From the NCBI GenBank assembly GCA_949289295.1, contig CASENM010000018.1, positions 95,019 to 159,018 on the forward strand: DNA of 64,000 nucleotides, given 5' to 3'. The notes beneath the pieces are model-generated. The model saw nothing but the letters and a program-made list of their open reading frames with translations, ran no database searches and was not told the origin of the DNA. The translations under genes and the position numbers were made by a program. Shown here one piece after another: positions 26,226-36,525 of the stretch. Every line of letters starts with the position of its first letter. Within the stretch, counting starts at the first letter, position 1. Source of the stretch: an uncultured Bacteroides sp. GTDB taxonomy: Bacteria; Bacteroidota; Bacteroidia; Bacteroidales; Bacteroidaceae.

Positions 26226-27566
26226 TCAGAACAAATATCTCATCACATCGTTAAAATTAGCCCAGATAAGCAGACCAAACAACAGAAACATTCCCACAAT
26301 CTGGGCATATTCCAGAAACTTGTCACTTGGCTTGCGACGAGCGATGATTTCGTAAAGGAGAAACAACACATGACCACCGTCAAGTGCAGGAATAGGAAGA
26401 ATATTCATCACAGCCAACATTACAGACAACAAAGCTGTCATTTCCCAGAACCGCTGCCAGTCCCAGGCTTTCGGGAAGATACTTCCGATAGTACCAAAAC
26501 CACCCAAGCTTTTGGCACCTTCCGCCGTAAACACATATTTCATGTCACTGACATATCCTTTCAACGTATTCACACCCAATGTCACCCCGGCCGGGAACGA
26601 AGCAAGGAAACCGTAATCCACTTCAGTCTCCTTATAATCGACGAGGCCACCGATAGCTCCCACTTTAAAATTCGCATCAGTCACCACATGCACTGTATCC
26701 CGCATACCAGCTCGCGAATATACCAACGAGAACTCAGCAGAAGTCTTCTTATCCAACTCCGCCTGGGCTCTGAGCATACCTATCTCATTCTGAAATTCAT
26801 TCCATGAATTCAGCGGTTTTCCATTAAAAGCCACTAAAGAATCACCCTTCTGTACACCGGCTCTGGCCAGCCCTCCTTCAGCAAGCACCGAATCAACCAC
26901 ATTCGGATAGAGCACGCTCACAAACATAGGATCCTCTTGTGCTACGTCCAACAGGCTCAATTCAGGCAACAGGATTCGCTTCTCCTCTCCGTCACGCAAC
27001 ACCGTCACCTCACGAGCCTCCACAATACTTCTAATCATATCCATGTCGAAACGCGTGAGCTCTTTTCCGTCAGCACTCTTCAAGATATCTCCGTCACGGA
27101 AACCGATTTGCTGGGCATGCTCATTAAACTTCATACCATACGTCATATCGCTCAAGGCCGTATAGCGTTCGCCCCACGCATACAATATCATGGAATAGAT
27201 GAACAAAGCCAGCAGAAAATTCATCAATACTCCTCCGACCATCACCAGCAAGCGTTGCCAAGCCGGTTTTGAGCGGAACTCCCAAGGTTGAGGAGGTTGT
27301 TTCATTTGCTCGGTATCCATCGACTCGTCAATCATACCCGCAATCTTACAATATCCGCCCAAAGGCAACCATCCTACTCCATATTCCGTTTCACTATTCT
27401 TCGGCTTGAATTTGAACAAAGAAAACCAAGGATCGAAAAATATATAAAATTTCTCTACACGAATCTTGAACAGGCGTGCAAAAAGGAAATGTCCGCCCTC
27501 ATGGACGATAACCAATATCGACAAACTTAATATCAGTTGCAGGGCACGAATCAAAAATGTTTCCAT
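26226..27566 (-). CDS. rseP: RIP-type site-2 metalloprotease RseP
   Basis: A 446-residue intramembrane zinc protease. HEGGH (His22, Glu23, His26) sits in the first membrane segment and the third-ligand motif NILPIPALDGGH near residue 390. Between them are two PDZ-like domains (about 120-340), slightly long for the family. In other bacteria it cleaves anti-sigma factors and leftover signal peptides. It is the last gene of a six-gene minus-strand operon, 35 nt after dxr. Confidence 0.94.
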   Translation of the reverse strand: METFLIRALQLILSLSILVIVHEGGHFLFARLFKIRVEKFYIFFDPWFSLFKFKPKNSETEYGVGWLPLGGYCKIAGMIDESMDTEQMKQPPQPWEFRSKPAWQRLLVMVGGVLMNFLLALFIYSMILYAWGERYTALSDMTYGMKFNEHAQQIGFRDGDILKSADGKELTRFDMDMIRSIVEAREVTVLRDGEEKRILLPELSLLDVAQEDPMFVSVLYPNVVDSVLAEGGLARAGVQKGDSLVAFNGKPLNSWNEFQNEIGMLRAQAELDKKTSAEFSLVYSRAGMRDTVHVVTDANFKVGAIGGLVDYKETEVDYGFLASFPAGVTLGVNTLKGYVSDMKYVFTAEGAKSLGGFGTIGSIFPKAWDWQRFWEMTALLSVMLAVMNILPIPALDGGHVLFLLYEIIARRKPSDKFLEYAQIVGMFLLFGLLIWANFNDVMRYLF

Positions 27567-27601
27567 TCTGTTTTTAGCTTCTTGTTTTTGTAATTACACA
27601 T

Positions 27602-28759
27602 TTATTTTTTTATTCCAGCCACCAGTCCAGCAGCTATCCGACGCGTTTCTGCATCTGTCTCCACATAATCGGCATAACTGGGATTCTGAACAAAAGATAC
27701 CTGACACATTGCTTTTTCTATTACATCGCTCATCCCCAAGAAAGAAATCCGGTCTTCCAAGAAAGCTGCCACTACCACTTCATTGGCTGCATTCACGATA
27801 CACGGCATATTTCCTCCTTGATGTAAAGCTTCGTAAGCCAATGCCAGGTTACGGAAGCGGACTGTATCCGGTTTCTCAAAAGTCAACGTATGATATTTCG
27901 AAAAATCCAGACGTTCACCCGACAAGTGCACACGCTCTGGATAAGAGAAAGCATATTGGATGGGCAAACGCATATCGGGAACTCCCAACTGAGCCTTCAC
28001 TGCCCCATCTTCAAATTCCACCATAGAATGAATGACAGACTGTGGATGAACCACCACCTCTATCTGGTCAGGACGGACTCCGAAGAGCCATCTGGCCTCC
28101 ATCACCTCAAAACCTTTATTCATCATCGAAGCCGAATCAATCGTGATTTTCGCCCCCATGTGCCAATTGGGATGCTTCAGAGCCTGCTCTTTCGTCACAG
28201 TCTGAAGCTGCTCCAGCGTATAAGACCGGAAAGGCCCTCCCGAGGCTGTCAGAATCACTTTACTTACCGGATTGTGCATTTCCAAACACTGGAACACCGC
28301 AGAATGTTCAGAATCTACCGGCAGAATCGGCGCATGATACTCGTTGGCCAGTTTATTGATCAGTTCTCCGGCCACCACCAATGTCTCCTTGTTAGCCAGC
28401 GCAATAGTCTTCCCGGCTTTGATAGCATTCATTGTCGGACGAAGCCCCGCATAACCTACCATGGCAGTCAGCACAATATCAATGGGTTCCGACTCCACTA
28501 CCTGTCCCAAGGCATCCGCTCCGGCATATACTTTTACCGGCATGTCACTCAAAGCCTCTTTAAGCTGCAAATATTTCTCTTCATTGGCAATCACCACTGC
28601 TTCAGGACAAAACTTCCGTGCCTGTTCGGCCAGAAGTTCCACTTTATTGTTAGCTGTAAGCGCATACACCTCATACAGGTCAGGATGCTCTTCAATTACC
28701 TGAAGTGCCTGCGTCCCGATCGAACCTGTCGAGCCCAATATCGCAATTTGTTTTTTCAT
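27602..28759 (-). CDS. dxr: 1-deoxy-D-xylulose-5-phosphate reductoisomerase
   Basis: A 385-residue MEP-pathway enzyme converting DXP to MEP with NADPH, the step inhibited by fosmidomycin. The N-terminal Rossmann motif ILGSTGSIGTQALQVI, the metal/substrate block PVDSEHSAVFQCLE, and TASGGPFR, HPNWHMGAKITIDSASMMNKG are all intact. The M23 peptidase gene precedes it (4 nt) and rseP follows. Confidence 0.97.
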   Translation of the reverse strand: MKKQIAILGSTGSIGTQALQVIEEHPDLYEVYALTANNKVELLAEQARKFCPEAVVIANEEKYLQLKEALSDMPVKVYAGADALGQVVESEPIDIVLTAMVGYAGLRPTMNAIKAGKTIALANKETLVVAGELINKLANEYHAPILPVDSEHSAVFQCLEMHNPVSKVILTASGGPFRSYTLEQLQTVTKEQALKHPNWHMGAKITIDSASMMNKGFEVMEARWLFGVRPDQIEVVVHPQSVIHSMVEFEDGAVKAQLGVPDMRLPIQYAFSYPERVHLSGERLDFSKYHTLTFEKPDTVRFRNLALAYEALHQGGNMPCIVNAANEVVVAAFLEDRISFLGMSDVIEKAMCQVSFVQNPSYADYVETDAETRRIAAGLVAGIKK

Positions 28760-28763
28760 AAGC

Positions 28764-29636
28764 TTAAAACACTATATATTTAGCCGGATCGATAGCCTGC
28801 CCCCTGTGCCACAACTCAAAATGGAAGTGCGGCTCAGCGTGCATCTTGTCTGCCTTTCCGGTCAACGCAATAACTTCTCCTCCCTTCACCTTGTCACCGG
28901 CATGTTTTATCAGCGCACCGCAGTTTTTATACACTGTCATAAAATTCTGCACATGCTGCACCTGAATCACATAACCATATTCTATGGTAAATGCTGCAAA
29001 CACGACCGTTCCATCCAGAGCCGAAAGAATGCTTCCTCCGGAAGATGTCGCCAAATCCACACCGAAATGTTTTTCTTCCGGTTTGAACCCGACAGTAATC
29101 ATTCCACGGGAAGGACGATAAAAAATCAGCCCGGTCACCTCTGTCCGTTCCGACACAGAACGCAGGTTATATCGCTCTTTCCGCTCATATTCGTCCCTGA
29201 AACGTTCTTCTTCCTGTGAACGGGACATCAATTCTTCAGTACGCAGACTGGTCAGAGAGTCCATTGAATTCACCGTATCGGTCCTTACCCTTCCGCTGAT
29301 GATGTCCTGTATGTTCATGATATACAGGTTCTGACGGTTCAAAGCCTCAGCCAATGAGTCGGCACGCAGCGCATTCTCAACCACCTGGGCACGGATTTCA
29401 CTGTTCATATATCCCGGCAAATAATTGCGCAACGGAGTAAATACAATAATCAATGCAGCCACCAGAAAGATGACAGAACAAGCAAGAAGCAGCACGGAGA
29501 GTCCGTTCAGTTTCGATACATGGATACCGACCACCTCTTCAAGCGTATTCTCATTGACAACAGTCAACTTATACTTGAACTTGAAATTCTTCCAGAATGT
29601 TTTATGCACCAGCCGTTTCATACCCAGTCTGTTCAA
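28764..29636 (-). CDS. Membrane-anchored M23 (LytM) family metallopeptidase
   Basis: A 290-residue protein: cytoplasmic N-terminus, one membrane segment (about 46-66), a periplasmic helical region, and a C-terminal LytM domain (about 165-290). The zinc ligands and catalytic residues His190, Asp194, His270 and His272 are present (HFGVD, HFHFELW), so it should be an active peptidoglycan endopeptidase and not a degenerate NlpD/EnvC-type regulator. The 3' end of rimM overlaps its start by 4 nt. Confidence 0.92.
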   Translation of the reverse strand: MNRLGMKRLVHKTFWKNFKFKYKLTVVNENTLEEVVGIHVSKLNGLSVLLLACSVIFLVAALIIVFTPLRNYLPGYMNSEIRAQVVENALRADSLAEALNRQNLYIMNIQDIISGRVRTDTVNSMDSLTSLRTEELMSRSQEEERFRDEYERKERYNLRSVSERTEVTGLIFYRPSRGMITVGFKPEEKHFGVDLATSSGGSILSALDGTVVFAAFTIEYGYVIQVQHVQNFMTVYKNCGALIKHAGDKVKGGEVIALTGKADKMHAEPHFHFELWHRGQAIDPAKYIVF

Positions 29637-30151
29637 TCCAACAATCCGTCGGGTATCTCCACATACATCCTCTTGTGCCTGCGGTCGACATCAAGAATAA
29701 ATTCTTCATGAGCCGGAAGCAGCAATTCCTTCCCGTCCTTCTCTATCACGAACAGCACATTAATAGTGGAATCGTCTACGCCGACAATTTCTCCCAGTTC
29801 TCCATGGCACTTGTCAGTAACCTGGAACCCTTCGAAAACATTCCACGACAAGATTTCCTCTCCGCCATCGTCATCCAGATACTTGACGGGGAAATAGACC
29901 TCCACATTCGTAAACATACGGGCTTTTTCGGCAGTATCAACACCCTCAAACTTCACCAAAGCCACATTGTTCGATTTGAACCGGTATCCTTCCATAAAGA
30001 AAGGAACCATGATTCCGTCCAGCAAAAGCACCAGATAATCACAGTCCACACGGTCGAAAACATCATCAGCAAATGTGAAGACCACCTCTCCCTTCACACC
30101 ATGCGGTTTGTTGATTATACCTATTTTAAAAACTTCTTCTTTCCTTATCAT
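29633..30151 (-). CDS. rimM: 16S rRNA processing protein RimM
   Basis: A 172-residue ribosome maturation factor acting on the 30S head. The N-terminal RimM domain carries [14 protein letters not shown] and the C-terminal part is a PRC-barrel (about 95-172). It lies between murA (4 nt) and the M23 gene in the operon. Confidence 0.93.
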   Translation of the reverse strand: MIRKEEVFKIGIINKPHGVKGEVVFTFADDVFDRVDCDYLVLLLDGIMVPFFMEGYRFKSNNVALVKFEGVDTAEKARMFTNVEVYFPVKYLDDDGGEEILSWNVFEGFQVTDKCHGELGEIVGVDDSTINVLFVIEKDGKELLLPAHEEFILDVDRRHKRMYVEIPDGLLD

Positions 30152-30155
30152 AATT

Positions 30156-31463
30156 TTATCCGATTCGGGTAATGCGTGCTCCCAGAGCGGTAAGACGCTG
30201 TTCGATATTCTGGTATCCGCGGTCTATCTGCTCAATGTTATGTATGCGGCTGATGCCCTCGGCCCCCAATGCGGCAATCAGCAGGGCAATTCCCGCACGG
30301 ATGTCGGGCGAAGTCATATTTCCTCCCCTCAAACAGAATCCACGGTCATGACCGATCACCACTGCCCGGTGCGGATCGCACAATATGATCTGCGCACCCA
30401 TATCTATCAGCTTGTCCACAAAAAACAAACGGCTTTCAAACATCTTCTGATGAATCAGCACACTGCCTTTCGCCTGAGTGGCCACCACCAGCATCACACT
30501 CAACAGGTCAGGAGTCAGCCCCGGCCACGGCGCATCGGCTATCGTCATGATTGATCCGTCAAGGAAGGTTTCAATCTGATAATGATCCTGTGCCGGCACA
30601 ATGATATCATCGTCATGCTGCTCCACACATATACCCAGACGGCGGAAACTTTCAGGAATAATTCCCAAATTGCCGTATGACACATTCTTGATTGTGATTT
30701 CGCTCCCCGTCATGGCTGCCATACCGATAAAACTTCCTACCTCAATCATATCAGGAAGTGCCCGATGGGTGCATCCCTTCAGGCTGCTTACACCTTCAAT
30801 GGTCAGCAAGTTTGAAGCGATTCCTGAAATTTTGGCTCCCATACTGTTCAACATCCGGCACAGCTGCTGGATATAAGGCTCACATGCCGCATTATAGATA
30901 GTAGTGGTCCCCTCTGCCAGCACTGCCGCCATAATGATATTGGCCGTACCTGTAATCGAGGCTTCGTCAAGCAACATGTAGGTTCCCCTCAACTTTTCCG
31001 CCGATATGCGGAATATTCCTTTGTCGGCATCATAGTCAAAAACCGCACCCAACTTCTGTATCCCCAGAAAATGCGTATCCAGACGACGACGCCCGATTTT
31101 ATCACCTCCGGGTTTCGAAATCAGAGCCTTCCCGAAACGTGCCACCAACGGTCCGACCAGCATGACAGAGCCGCGGAGCTTTGAACAACGGGCCAAAAAC
31201 TCATCCGTCTCCAGATACGACAAGTCTATGCCGCTTGCCTTGAAAGAATACGTATCCGTTCCTGTTTTCGACACCTGAACACCCATATCCCGGAGCAATT
31301 GTATCAGATTGTTCACATCCAAGATATTCGGGACATTGCTGACCACTACCTCTTCGTCGGTCAGCAAAGTGGCACAAAGCACCTGCAGGATTTCGTTTTT
31401 CGCTCCCTGGGGAACAATCTCTCCATGCAGCTTGTTACCGCCTTCGATGACAAATGAAGCCAT
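30156..31463 (-). CDS. murA: UDP-N-acetylglucosamine 1-carboxyvinyltransferase, Asp-type active site
   Basis: A 435-residue EPSP-synthase-fold enzyme adding enolpyruvate from PEP to UDP-GlcNAc, the first committed step of peptidoglycan synthesis. Family motifs include [19 protein letters not shown], and [11 protein letters not shown]. In the catalytic loop the residue that is Cys115 in Escherichia coli is Asp121 ([10 protein letters not shown], codon GAT at 31101-31103). Asp-type MurA enzymes of Mycobacterium and Chlamydia are active but not alkylated by fosfomycin. It is second in the operon, 6 nt after DUF4290. Confidence 0.96.
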   Translation of the reverse strand: MASFVIEGGNKLHGEIVPQGAKNEILQVLCATLLTDEEVVVSNVPNILDVNNLIQLLRDMGVQVSKTGTDTYSFKASGIDLSYLETDEFLARCSKLRGSVMLVGPLVARFGKALISKPGGDKIGRRRLDTHFLGIQKLGAVFDYDADKGIFRISAEKLRGTYMLLDEASITGTANIIMAAVLAEGTTTIYNAACEPYIQQLCRMLNSMGAKISGIASNLLTIEGVSSLKGCTHRALPDMIEVGSFIGMAAMTGSEITIKNVSYGNLGIIPESFRRLGICVEQHDDDIIVPAQDHYQIETFLDGSIMTIADAPWPGLTPDLLSVMLVVATQAKGSVLIHQKMFESRLFFVDKLIDMGAQIILCDPHRAVVIGHDRGFCLRGGNMTSPDIRAGIALLIAALGAEGISRIHNIEQIDRGYQNIEQRLTALGARITRIG

Positions 31464-31469
31464 AATCTA

Positions 31470-32069
31470 TCAATATTTACGTTTCTGATTGTTGTTTGTC
31501 CCCTGGCGGCGGCGCGGAATCAGCATACGCTGTTCCATCAAATGATAGTCGTCGGCTGAAAGTTTGATTTTTCCGTCCGACAGTTCACAAAGATCATCCA
31601 GAATTTTCTGGTCCTCCACTCCGTCTTTGTTCCAGTTGATATAATCTTTTTTCATGTGATTGGCGATATACCGGATGAGCACATCTTTTTCCTCGCCCTC
31701 CGGATAATCGACCGCCACTTTAATCAGGTCCTGCACAAAACGCCCGTAATGGCGATACTGAATCTTGCTGAAAGAATAAGGAATCTGTTCAGGCTTCACC
31801 TCCAGACTTTCTTTCTTCACGATTTCTACCGGATAGTCTATATCCAGCTTGAAATCAGACATGATGGCCAGATGGTCCCACAATTTGTGACGGAAATCCT
31901 CCATATCGCGCAATTGGGGAAACATTCCTCCCATGATGTTCACTATCGTATTGGCACAACGCTGACGTTCCTCACGGTCTTCAATCGTAAGCGCATGGTC
32001 CACCATATTCTGTACGCTTCTTCCATATTCCGGAAGAGGCAATTTTCGCTGTTGGGTATTATATTCCAT
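31470..32069 (-). CDS. DUF4290 family protein
   Basis: A 199-residue soluble, mostly helical protein found next to murA in Bacteroidetes; function unknown. It has no signal peptide and a basic Arg/Gln/Asn tail. As first gene behind the promoter octamer at 32094 it heads the operon DUF4290-murA-rimM-M23-dxr-rseP. Confidence 0.88.
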   Translation of the reverse strand: MEYNTQQRKLPLPEYGRSVQNMVDHALTIEDREERQRCANTIVNIMGGMFPQLRDMEDFRHKLWDHLAIMSDFKLDIDYPVEIVKKESLEVKPEQIPYSFSKIQYRHYGRFVQDLIKVAVDYPEGEEKDVLIRYIANHMKKDYINWNKDGVEDQKILDDLCELSDGKIKLSADDYHLMEQRMLIPRRRQGTNNNQKRKY

Positions 32070-32093
32070 ATCTACAATTTATTCTGACAACAC

Positions 32094-32101
32094 CAAAATT
32101 A
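32094..32101 (-). promoter_or_regulatory. Promoter -7 octamer of the murA-rseP operon
   Basis: The minus strand reads TAATTTTG, 24 nt before the DUF4290 start. It overlaps the last codons of tsaB, which is transcribed in the same direction. Confidence 0.55.
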
Positions 32102-32788
32102 CAATAAATTTTTAGGCTTTGAAGCGACAAATTCCTTCAGATAAAACGGCTCAAAATAAGCCACATCCTTGAAATCGTTCCTTGCCACTGCCTTCTCAGC
32201 CAGCGGGAACATCCATTTCGCCAAAGGATGCACATCCTCGAGGAAATGAGCGTTCTCATGAATCAGCTTGTCCTTGCATTTGGCGGCTCCGTTACCGAAA
32301 AAATAAACCGGATGACCGGCCAAGAACTCATCATACGAATTTCCATCCACAATATCTGCGCGAATTTCACGTTTCACGCGTAAAGCCCGGTCGTAAACAG
32401 CCGCATATACTTCCATCCGACGGGCATCAATCATCGGACAAAGCAAGGCATCCTCGGGCAAATCACGGAAAAGCAGGACCGGCACACACATCACTTCCAA
32501 AGTAGGAAGAGCAATCAACGGGATACCGAGCGCATAACAGATTCCTTTCGCCATGGAAACGCCGATACGCAGACCGGTATATGAACCGGGGCCGCAGCTC
32601 ACCGCCACAGCATCGACCGGAATGGCATGGCTGTCGGCAAACGACAAGGCTTCGTCCACAAACACTCCCAGTTCCGTACCATGCGAGGGACCTTTAAAAT
32701 CTTCTTTCGAGAAAATGGAAGCTCCGTCCTGGCTGACCGCCACCGAACATACTTCCGTAGAAGTTTCAATATGTAAGATACAAGACAT
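32099..32788 (-). CDS. tsaB: tRNA threonylcarbamoyladenosine biosynthesis protein TsaB
   Basis: A 229-residue ASKHA-fold scaffold partner of TsaD in t6A37 modification of tRNA. The N-terminal ILHIETST, GPGSYTGLRIGVSMAKGICYA, and MIDARRMEVYAAVYD blocks are typical. The start at MSCILHIETS is preferred; the frame continues 10 codons upstream. It has its own promoter octamer 27 nt upstream. Confidence 0.95.
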   Translation of the reverse strand: MSCILHIETSTEVCSVAVSQDGASIFSKEDFKGPSHGTELGVFVDEALSFADSHAIPVDAVAVSCGPGSYTGLRIGVSMAKGICYALGIPLIALPTLEVMCVPVLLFRDLPEDALLCPMIDARRMEVYAAVYDRALRVKREIRADIVDGNSYDEFLAGHPVYFFGNGAAKCKDKLIHENAHFLEDVHPLAKWMFPLAEKAVARNDFKDVAYFEPFYLKEFVASKPKNLL

Positions 32789-32815
32789 AATCAAACAATA
32801 TAATGTAACAGTCCG

Positions 32816-32823
32816 CAAATATA
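32816..32823 (-). promoter_or_regulatory. Promoter -7 octamer for tsaB
   Basis: The minus strand reads TATATTTG, 27 nt from ATG 32788. Confidence 0.6.
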
Positions 32824-32923
32824 CACTTTTATCCTCATTACCCGTCCATTGCCGTTTACTTTTTATTTTCTATTAGGAATTTGGAAACCGCTTGTACTCC
32901 GATGTTTTGTATCCGGCGAATGG

Positions 32924-32982
32924 TGTTCGCGGCAAAACGCTTCGGCGTTTTGACCGGAACGCCGAAGCGTTTTCCGCGAACA
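32924..32982. repeat. AACGCTTCGGCGTT-family palindromic element, copy 2
   Basis: The left arm (32924-32949, TGTTCGCGG then AAAACGCTTCGGCGTT) pairs with the right arm (32958-32982) over 25 bp with a single bulged C and an 8-nt loop. It lies between the divergent promoters of tsaB and the GH3 gene, so it is not simply a 3' terminator. Confidence 0.85.
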
Positions 32983-33039
32983 CATGGAAAGTGATAAAAT
33001 TCTGATAAAAAAGTATCCATTACAATCTCCGGAATTTCC

Positions 33040-33047
33040 TACATTTG
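33040..33047 (+). promoter_or_regulatory. Promoter -7 octamer for the GH3 gene
   Basis: TACATTTG, 27 nt before ATG 33075. Confidence 0.6.
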
Positions 33048-33074
33048 CAACATACAAACCAAAACAACATAGTC

Positions 33075-35429
33075 ATGAAACATATCACCAGACTTGCCCT
33101 GGCATCTATAATATGCACGGGCACCATGATGCAGACCGGCTGCCGGCAAGCAGAAACCACACCGGCCATTCCGTCGGATCAGGCGATTGAACTAAACATC
33201 CGGCAATGGCTGGAAAAAATGACGCTGGAAGAAAAAATCGGACAGATGTGCCAAATCACCGTCGACGTGGTCACCGATTTTGAGGCCAGCCAGAAAAACG
33301 GATTTACTCTCGACAAGGCGAAGCTGGACACTGTCATCGGGATATATAAAGTAGGCTCCCTGCTGAATGTACCGCTGAGCATCGCCCAGAAAAAGGAAAA
33401 ATGGGCAGAGGCAATCAGAGAAATACAGGAAATCTCGATGAAAGAAATAGGCATCCCCTGCATCTATGGGGTGGACCAGATACACGGGACAACCTATACG
33501 CTGGACGGCACCATGTTTCCGCAAGGAATCAACATGGCAGCCACATTCAACCGCGACCTCGTAACACGTGGAGCTGAAATCTCAGCCTACGAAACCAAAG
33601 CCTGCAATATCCCATGGAACTTCGCGCCTGTGGTCGACCTGGGGAGAGACCCCCGCTGGCCGCGCATGTGGGAAAATTACGGCGAAGACTGTTACGTGAA
33701 CGCCGAAATGGGGAAAGCCGCCGTGAAAGGATTCCAGGGAGATGATCCCAACCACATCGGGAAAGAACATCTGGCCGCCTGCATGAAGCATTATATGGGA
33801 TATGGCGTTCCGGTATCAGGAAAAGACCGTACACCCTCGTCCATCTCACGGAGTGACATGAGGGAAAAACATTTCGCACCTTATCTGGAAGCCGTACGCC
33901 ACGGTGCACTGAGCGTAATGGTCAACTCCGGAGTAGACAACGGAATGCCTTTCCATGCCAATAAAGAATTCCTCACCCAATGGCTCAAGGAAGATTTGAA
34001 CTGGGACGGTCTTATCGTCACCGACTGGGCAGATATCAACAACCTGTGTACGCGCGACCATATTGCAGCCACCCAAAAAGAAGCTGTCAAGATAGCCATC
34101 AATGCCGGCATCGACATGTCGATGGTACCTTATGAGGTAAGCTTCTGCGACTATCTGAAGGAGCTGGTAGAAGAAGGTGAAGTGCCGATGAGCCGTATCG
34201 ATGATGCAGTGGCGCGCGTGCTACGCCTGAAATACCGCCTCGGACTCTTCGACCGCCCTTACTGGAGTACAGAAGAATATAACCGGTTCGGTTCCGAAGA
34301 ATTTGCCAAAGTTGCCCTGCAGGCCGCAGAGGAATCGGAAGTACTGGTGAAAAACGAAGATGCGCTGCTTCCTCTGGATAAAGGAACAAGAATCCTGCTT
34401 ACCGGACCGAACGCCAACTCCATGCGCTGCCTCAACGGGGGATGGTCATACAGTTGGCAGGGACACCGGGCTGACGAGTGCGCACAAGCCTACAACACCA
34501 TTTATGAATCTCTGTGCAACAAATACGGAAAAGGAAACGTCATCTATGAACCGGGAGTGACCTATGCACCCTACAAGAACGACAACTGGTGGGAAGAGAA
34601 CAAGCCGGAAATCGGAAAAGCTGTCGCTGCCGCCGGGCGTGCCGACGTAATCATCGCCTGCATCGGAGAAAACTCCTACTGCGAGACTCCGGGCAACCTG
34701 ACCGACCTGAATCTTTCCGTCAACCAGCAGGAACTGGTGAAAGCTTTGGCAAAGACAGGAAAACCCATCGTGCTGATTCTGAACCAAGGCCGCCCACGCC
34801 TCATCAGAGACATCGAACCGCTGGCAAAAGCCATTGTCAACGTGATGCTTCCAAGCAATTACGGAGGGGATGCGCTGGCCAATCTTCTTGCCGGAGACTC
34901 AAACTTCAGCGGAAAGATGCCGTTCACCTATCCGAAGCATATCAACGCACTCGCCACTTACGACTACAAACCTTGCGAAAACCGCGGGCAGATGAGCGGT
35001 AACTACAACTACGACTCCGTAATGGATATCCAGTGGCCGTTCGGTTTCGGACTAAGCTACACCACTTACCAGTATTCAAATCTGAAAGCGGACAAAACAG
35101 TATTCAATGCCGATGACGAACTTACCTTTACGGTAGATGTGACCAACACCGGCAAGATGGCCGGAAAGGAAAGTGTACTTCTGTTCTCGTCAGACCTGGT
35201 GGCAAGCAGCACACCCGACAACATCCGTCTGCGCAACTTCAACAAAGTCGCCCTGGAACCCGGAGAGACCAAGACCGTCACACTGAAACTGAAAGGAAGC
35301 GACCTGGCATTCGTGGGCTATGACGGGAAATGGAGACTGGAAGAAGGAGACTTCAAGTTCAGATGCGGCGACCAGTGTATCGACCTGAAATGCAGTGAAA
35401 CTAAAATCTGGGAAACGCCGAACAGATAA
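33075..35429 (+). CDS. Glycoside hydrolase family 3 lipoprotein (beta-glucosidase type)
   Basis: A 784-residue exported enzyme with a lipoprotein-like signal (QTGC, Cys23). The GH3 N-terminal barrel (about 50-380) includes [34 protein letters not shown] and the nucleophile Asp317 in LIVTDW. The alpha/beta sandwich (about 420-640) and a fibronectin-III-like C-terminal domain (about 680-780) follow, as in BglX. It should release beta-linked glucose or xylose from oligosaccharides; specificity is not decided. There is no SusCD pair nearby. Confidence 0.94.
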   Translation: MKHITRLALASIICTGTMMQTGCRQAETTPAIPSDQAIELNIRQWLEKMTLEEKIGQMCQITVDVVTDFEASQKNGFTLDKAKLDTVIGIYKVGSLLNVPLSIAQKKEKWAEAIREIQEISMKEIGIPCIYGVDQIHGTTYTLDGTMFPQGINMAATFNRDLVTRGAEISAYETKACNIPWNFAPVVDLGRDPRWPRMWENYGEDCYVNAEMGKAAVKGFQGDDPNHIGKEHLAACMKHYMGYGVPVSGKDRTPSSISRSDMREKHFAPYLEAVRHGALSVMVNSGVDNGMPFHANKEFLTQWLKEDLNWDGLIVTDWADINNLCTRDHIAATQKEAVKIAINAGIDMSMVPYEVSFCDYLKELVEEGEVPMSRIDDAVARVLRLKYRLGLFDRPYWSTEEYNRFGSEEFAKVALQAAEESEVLVKNEDALLPLDKGTRILLTGPNANSMRCLNGGWSYSWQGHRADECAQAYNTIYESLCNKYGKGNVIYEPGVTYAPYKNDNWWEENKPEIGKAVAAAGRADVIIACIGENSYCETPGNLTDLNLSVNQQELVKALAKTGKPIVLILNQGRPRLIRDIEPLAKAIVNVMLPSNYGGDALANLLAGDSNFSGKMPFTYPKHINALATYDYKPCENRGQMSGNYNYDSVMDIQWPFGFGLSYTTYQYSNLKADKTVFNADDELTFTVDVTNTGKMAGKESVLLFSSDLVASSTPDNIRLRNFNKVALEPGETKTVTLKLKGSDLAFVGYDGKWRLEEGDFKFRCGDQCIDLKCSETKIWETPNR

Positions 35430-35446
35430 CATTCTCTACCCTCAAA

Positions 35447-35507
35447 GACGCAGAGACACGAAGTCACAACCTGACACAGCTACATGACTTATCGTGTCTC
35501 TGCGCCC
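35447..35507. repeat. Intergenic hairpin element, GCAGAGACACG family, copy 5
   Basis: GACGCAGAGACACGAAGTCA (35447-35466) pairs with TGACTTATCGTGTCTCTGCGCC (from 35484), with one A-G difference and a 2-nt bulge. It lies between the GH3 and yicC genes, both on the plus strand. Confidence 0.75.
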
Positions 35508-35556
35508 GATTTTCCACATTATTCTTACCCTTCTTCGTTCTTTCCATATAATTTCA

Positions 35557-35564
35557 TAACTTTG
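35557..35564 (+). promoter_or_regulatory. Promoter -7 octamer for yicC-gmk-nadD
   Basis: TAACTTTG, 31 nt before the yicC ATG. Confidence 0.6.
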
Positions 35565-35595
35565 CAGATAGAAAATCATTTAAACGGAACAAGTT

Positions 35596-36471
35596 ATGAT
35601 ACAATCAATGACCGGATTCGGAAAAGCAACCGCTACATTCGGTGACAAGAAGATCAATGTCGAAATAAAATCGCTCAACAGCAAAGCACTGGACCTGAGC
35701 ACCCGCATTGCCCCACTTTACCGTGAAAAGGAAATGGAAATCAGGAATCTGATAACCCAGACTTTGGAACGGGGAAAAGTAGACTTCTGTATATGGATTG
35801 AAAAAGATGCCTCTGAAGCCGCCACCCCCATCAACGCGGCTTTGGTGGAAAACTATTATAACCAGATTAAAAACATATCCGAAAACTGCCACATTCCTAT
35901 GCCGCAAGACTGGTTTGCCACGCTGCTCCGGATGCCGGATGTTCTGACCAAGATAGATACGCAGGAACTGGAGGAAGAGGAATGGAAGGCTGCACGCAAT
36001 GCCATCGAAGAGGCTTTGCAGCATCTGGTAGCCTTCCGGATTCAGGAAGGAGCTGCGCTCGAAAAGAAATTCACGGAGAAACTGGACAACATAGAACGTC
36101 TGCTGCATTCCATCGAACCGTTTGAGAAAGAACGGGTCAATAAAATCCGCGAGCGCATTACAGATGCTTTGGAACGCATCCTTAATACAGACTATGACAA
36201 GAACCGTCTGGAACAGGAACTGATTTACTATATCGAAAAATTAGACATCAACGAGGAAAAACAGCGGTTGGCCAACCATTTGAAATATTTCCGCGAAACG
36301 ATGGCTGACGGACATGGACAAGGGAAAAAACTCGGATTCATAGCGCAAGAGATGGGACGTGAAATCAACACCACCGGAAGCAAGTCGAACCATGCGCAAA
36401 TGCAAAATCTGGTAGTACAAATGAAAGACGAACTTGAACAGATAAAAGAACAAGTGCTCAACGTGATGTAA
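35596..36471 (+). CDS. yicC: YicC family endoribonuclease
   Basis: A 291-residue YicC/YloC protein: N-terminal MIQSMTGFGKA and the C-terminal DUF1732 (ANHLKYFRETM, GKKLGFIAQEMGREINTTGSKS) are diagnostic. Family members act as endoribonucleases on certain RNAs in other bacteria. It heads a probable operon with gmk (54 nt on), a small membrane protein and nadD. Confidence 0.93.
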   Translation: MIQSMTGFGKATATFGDKKINVEIKSLNSKALDLSTRIAPLYREKEMEIRNLITQTLERGKVDFCIWIEKDASEAATPINAALVENYYNQIKNISENCHIPMPQDWFATLLRMPDVLTKIDTQELEEEEWKAARNAIEEALQHLVAFRIQEGAALEKKFTEKLDNIERLLHSIEPFEKERVNKIRERITDALERILNTDYDKNRLEQELIYYIEKLDINEEKQRLANHLKYFRETMADGHGQGKKLGFIAQEMGREINTTGSKSNHAQMQNLVVQMKDELEQIKEQVLNVM

Positions 36472-36525
36472 CGCATGACAGCACAACAATTTTTTCACTC
36501 TCCATTCTTAAACCTTTACTGAAAT

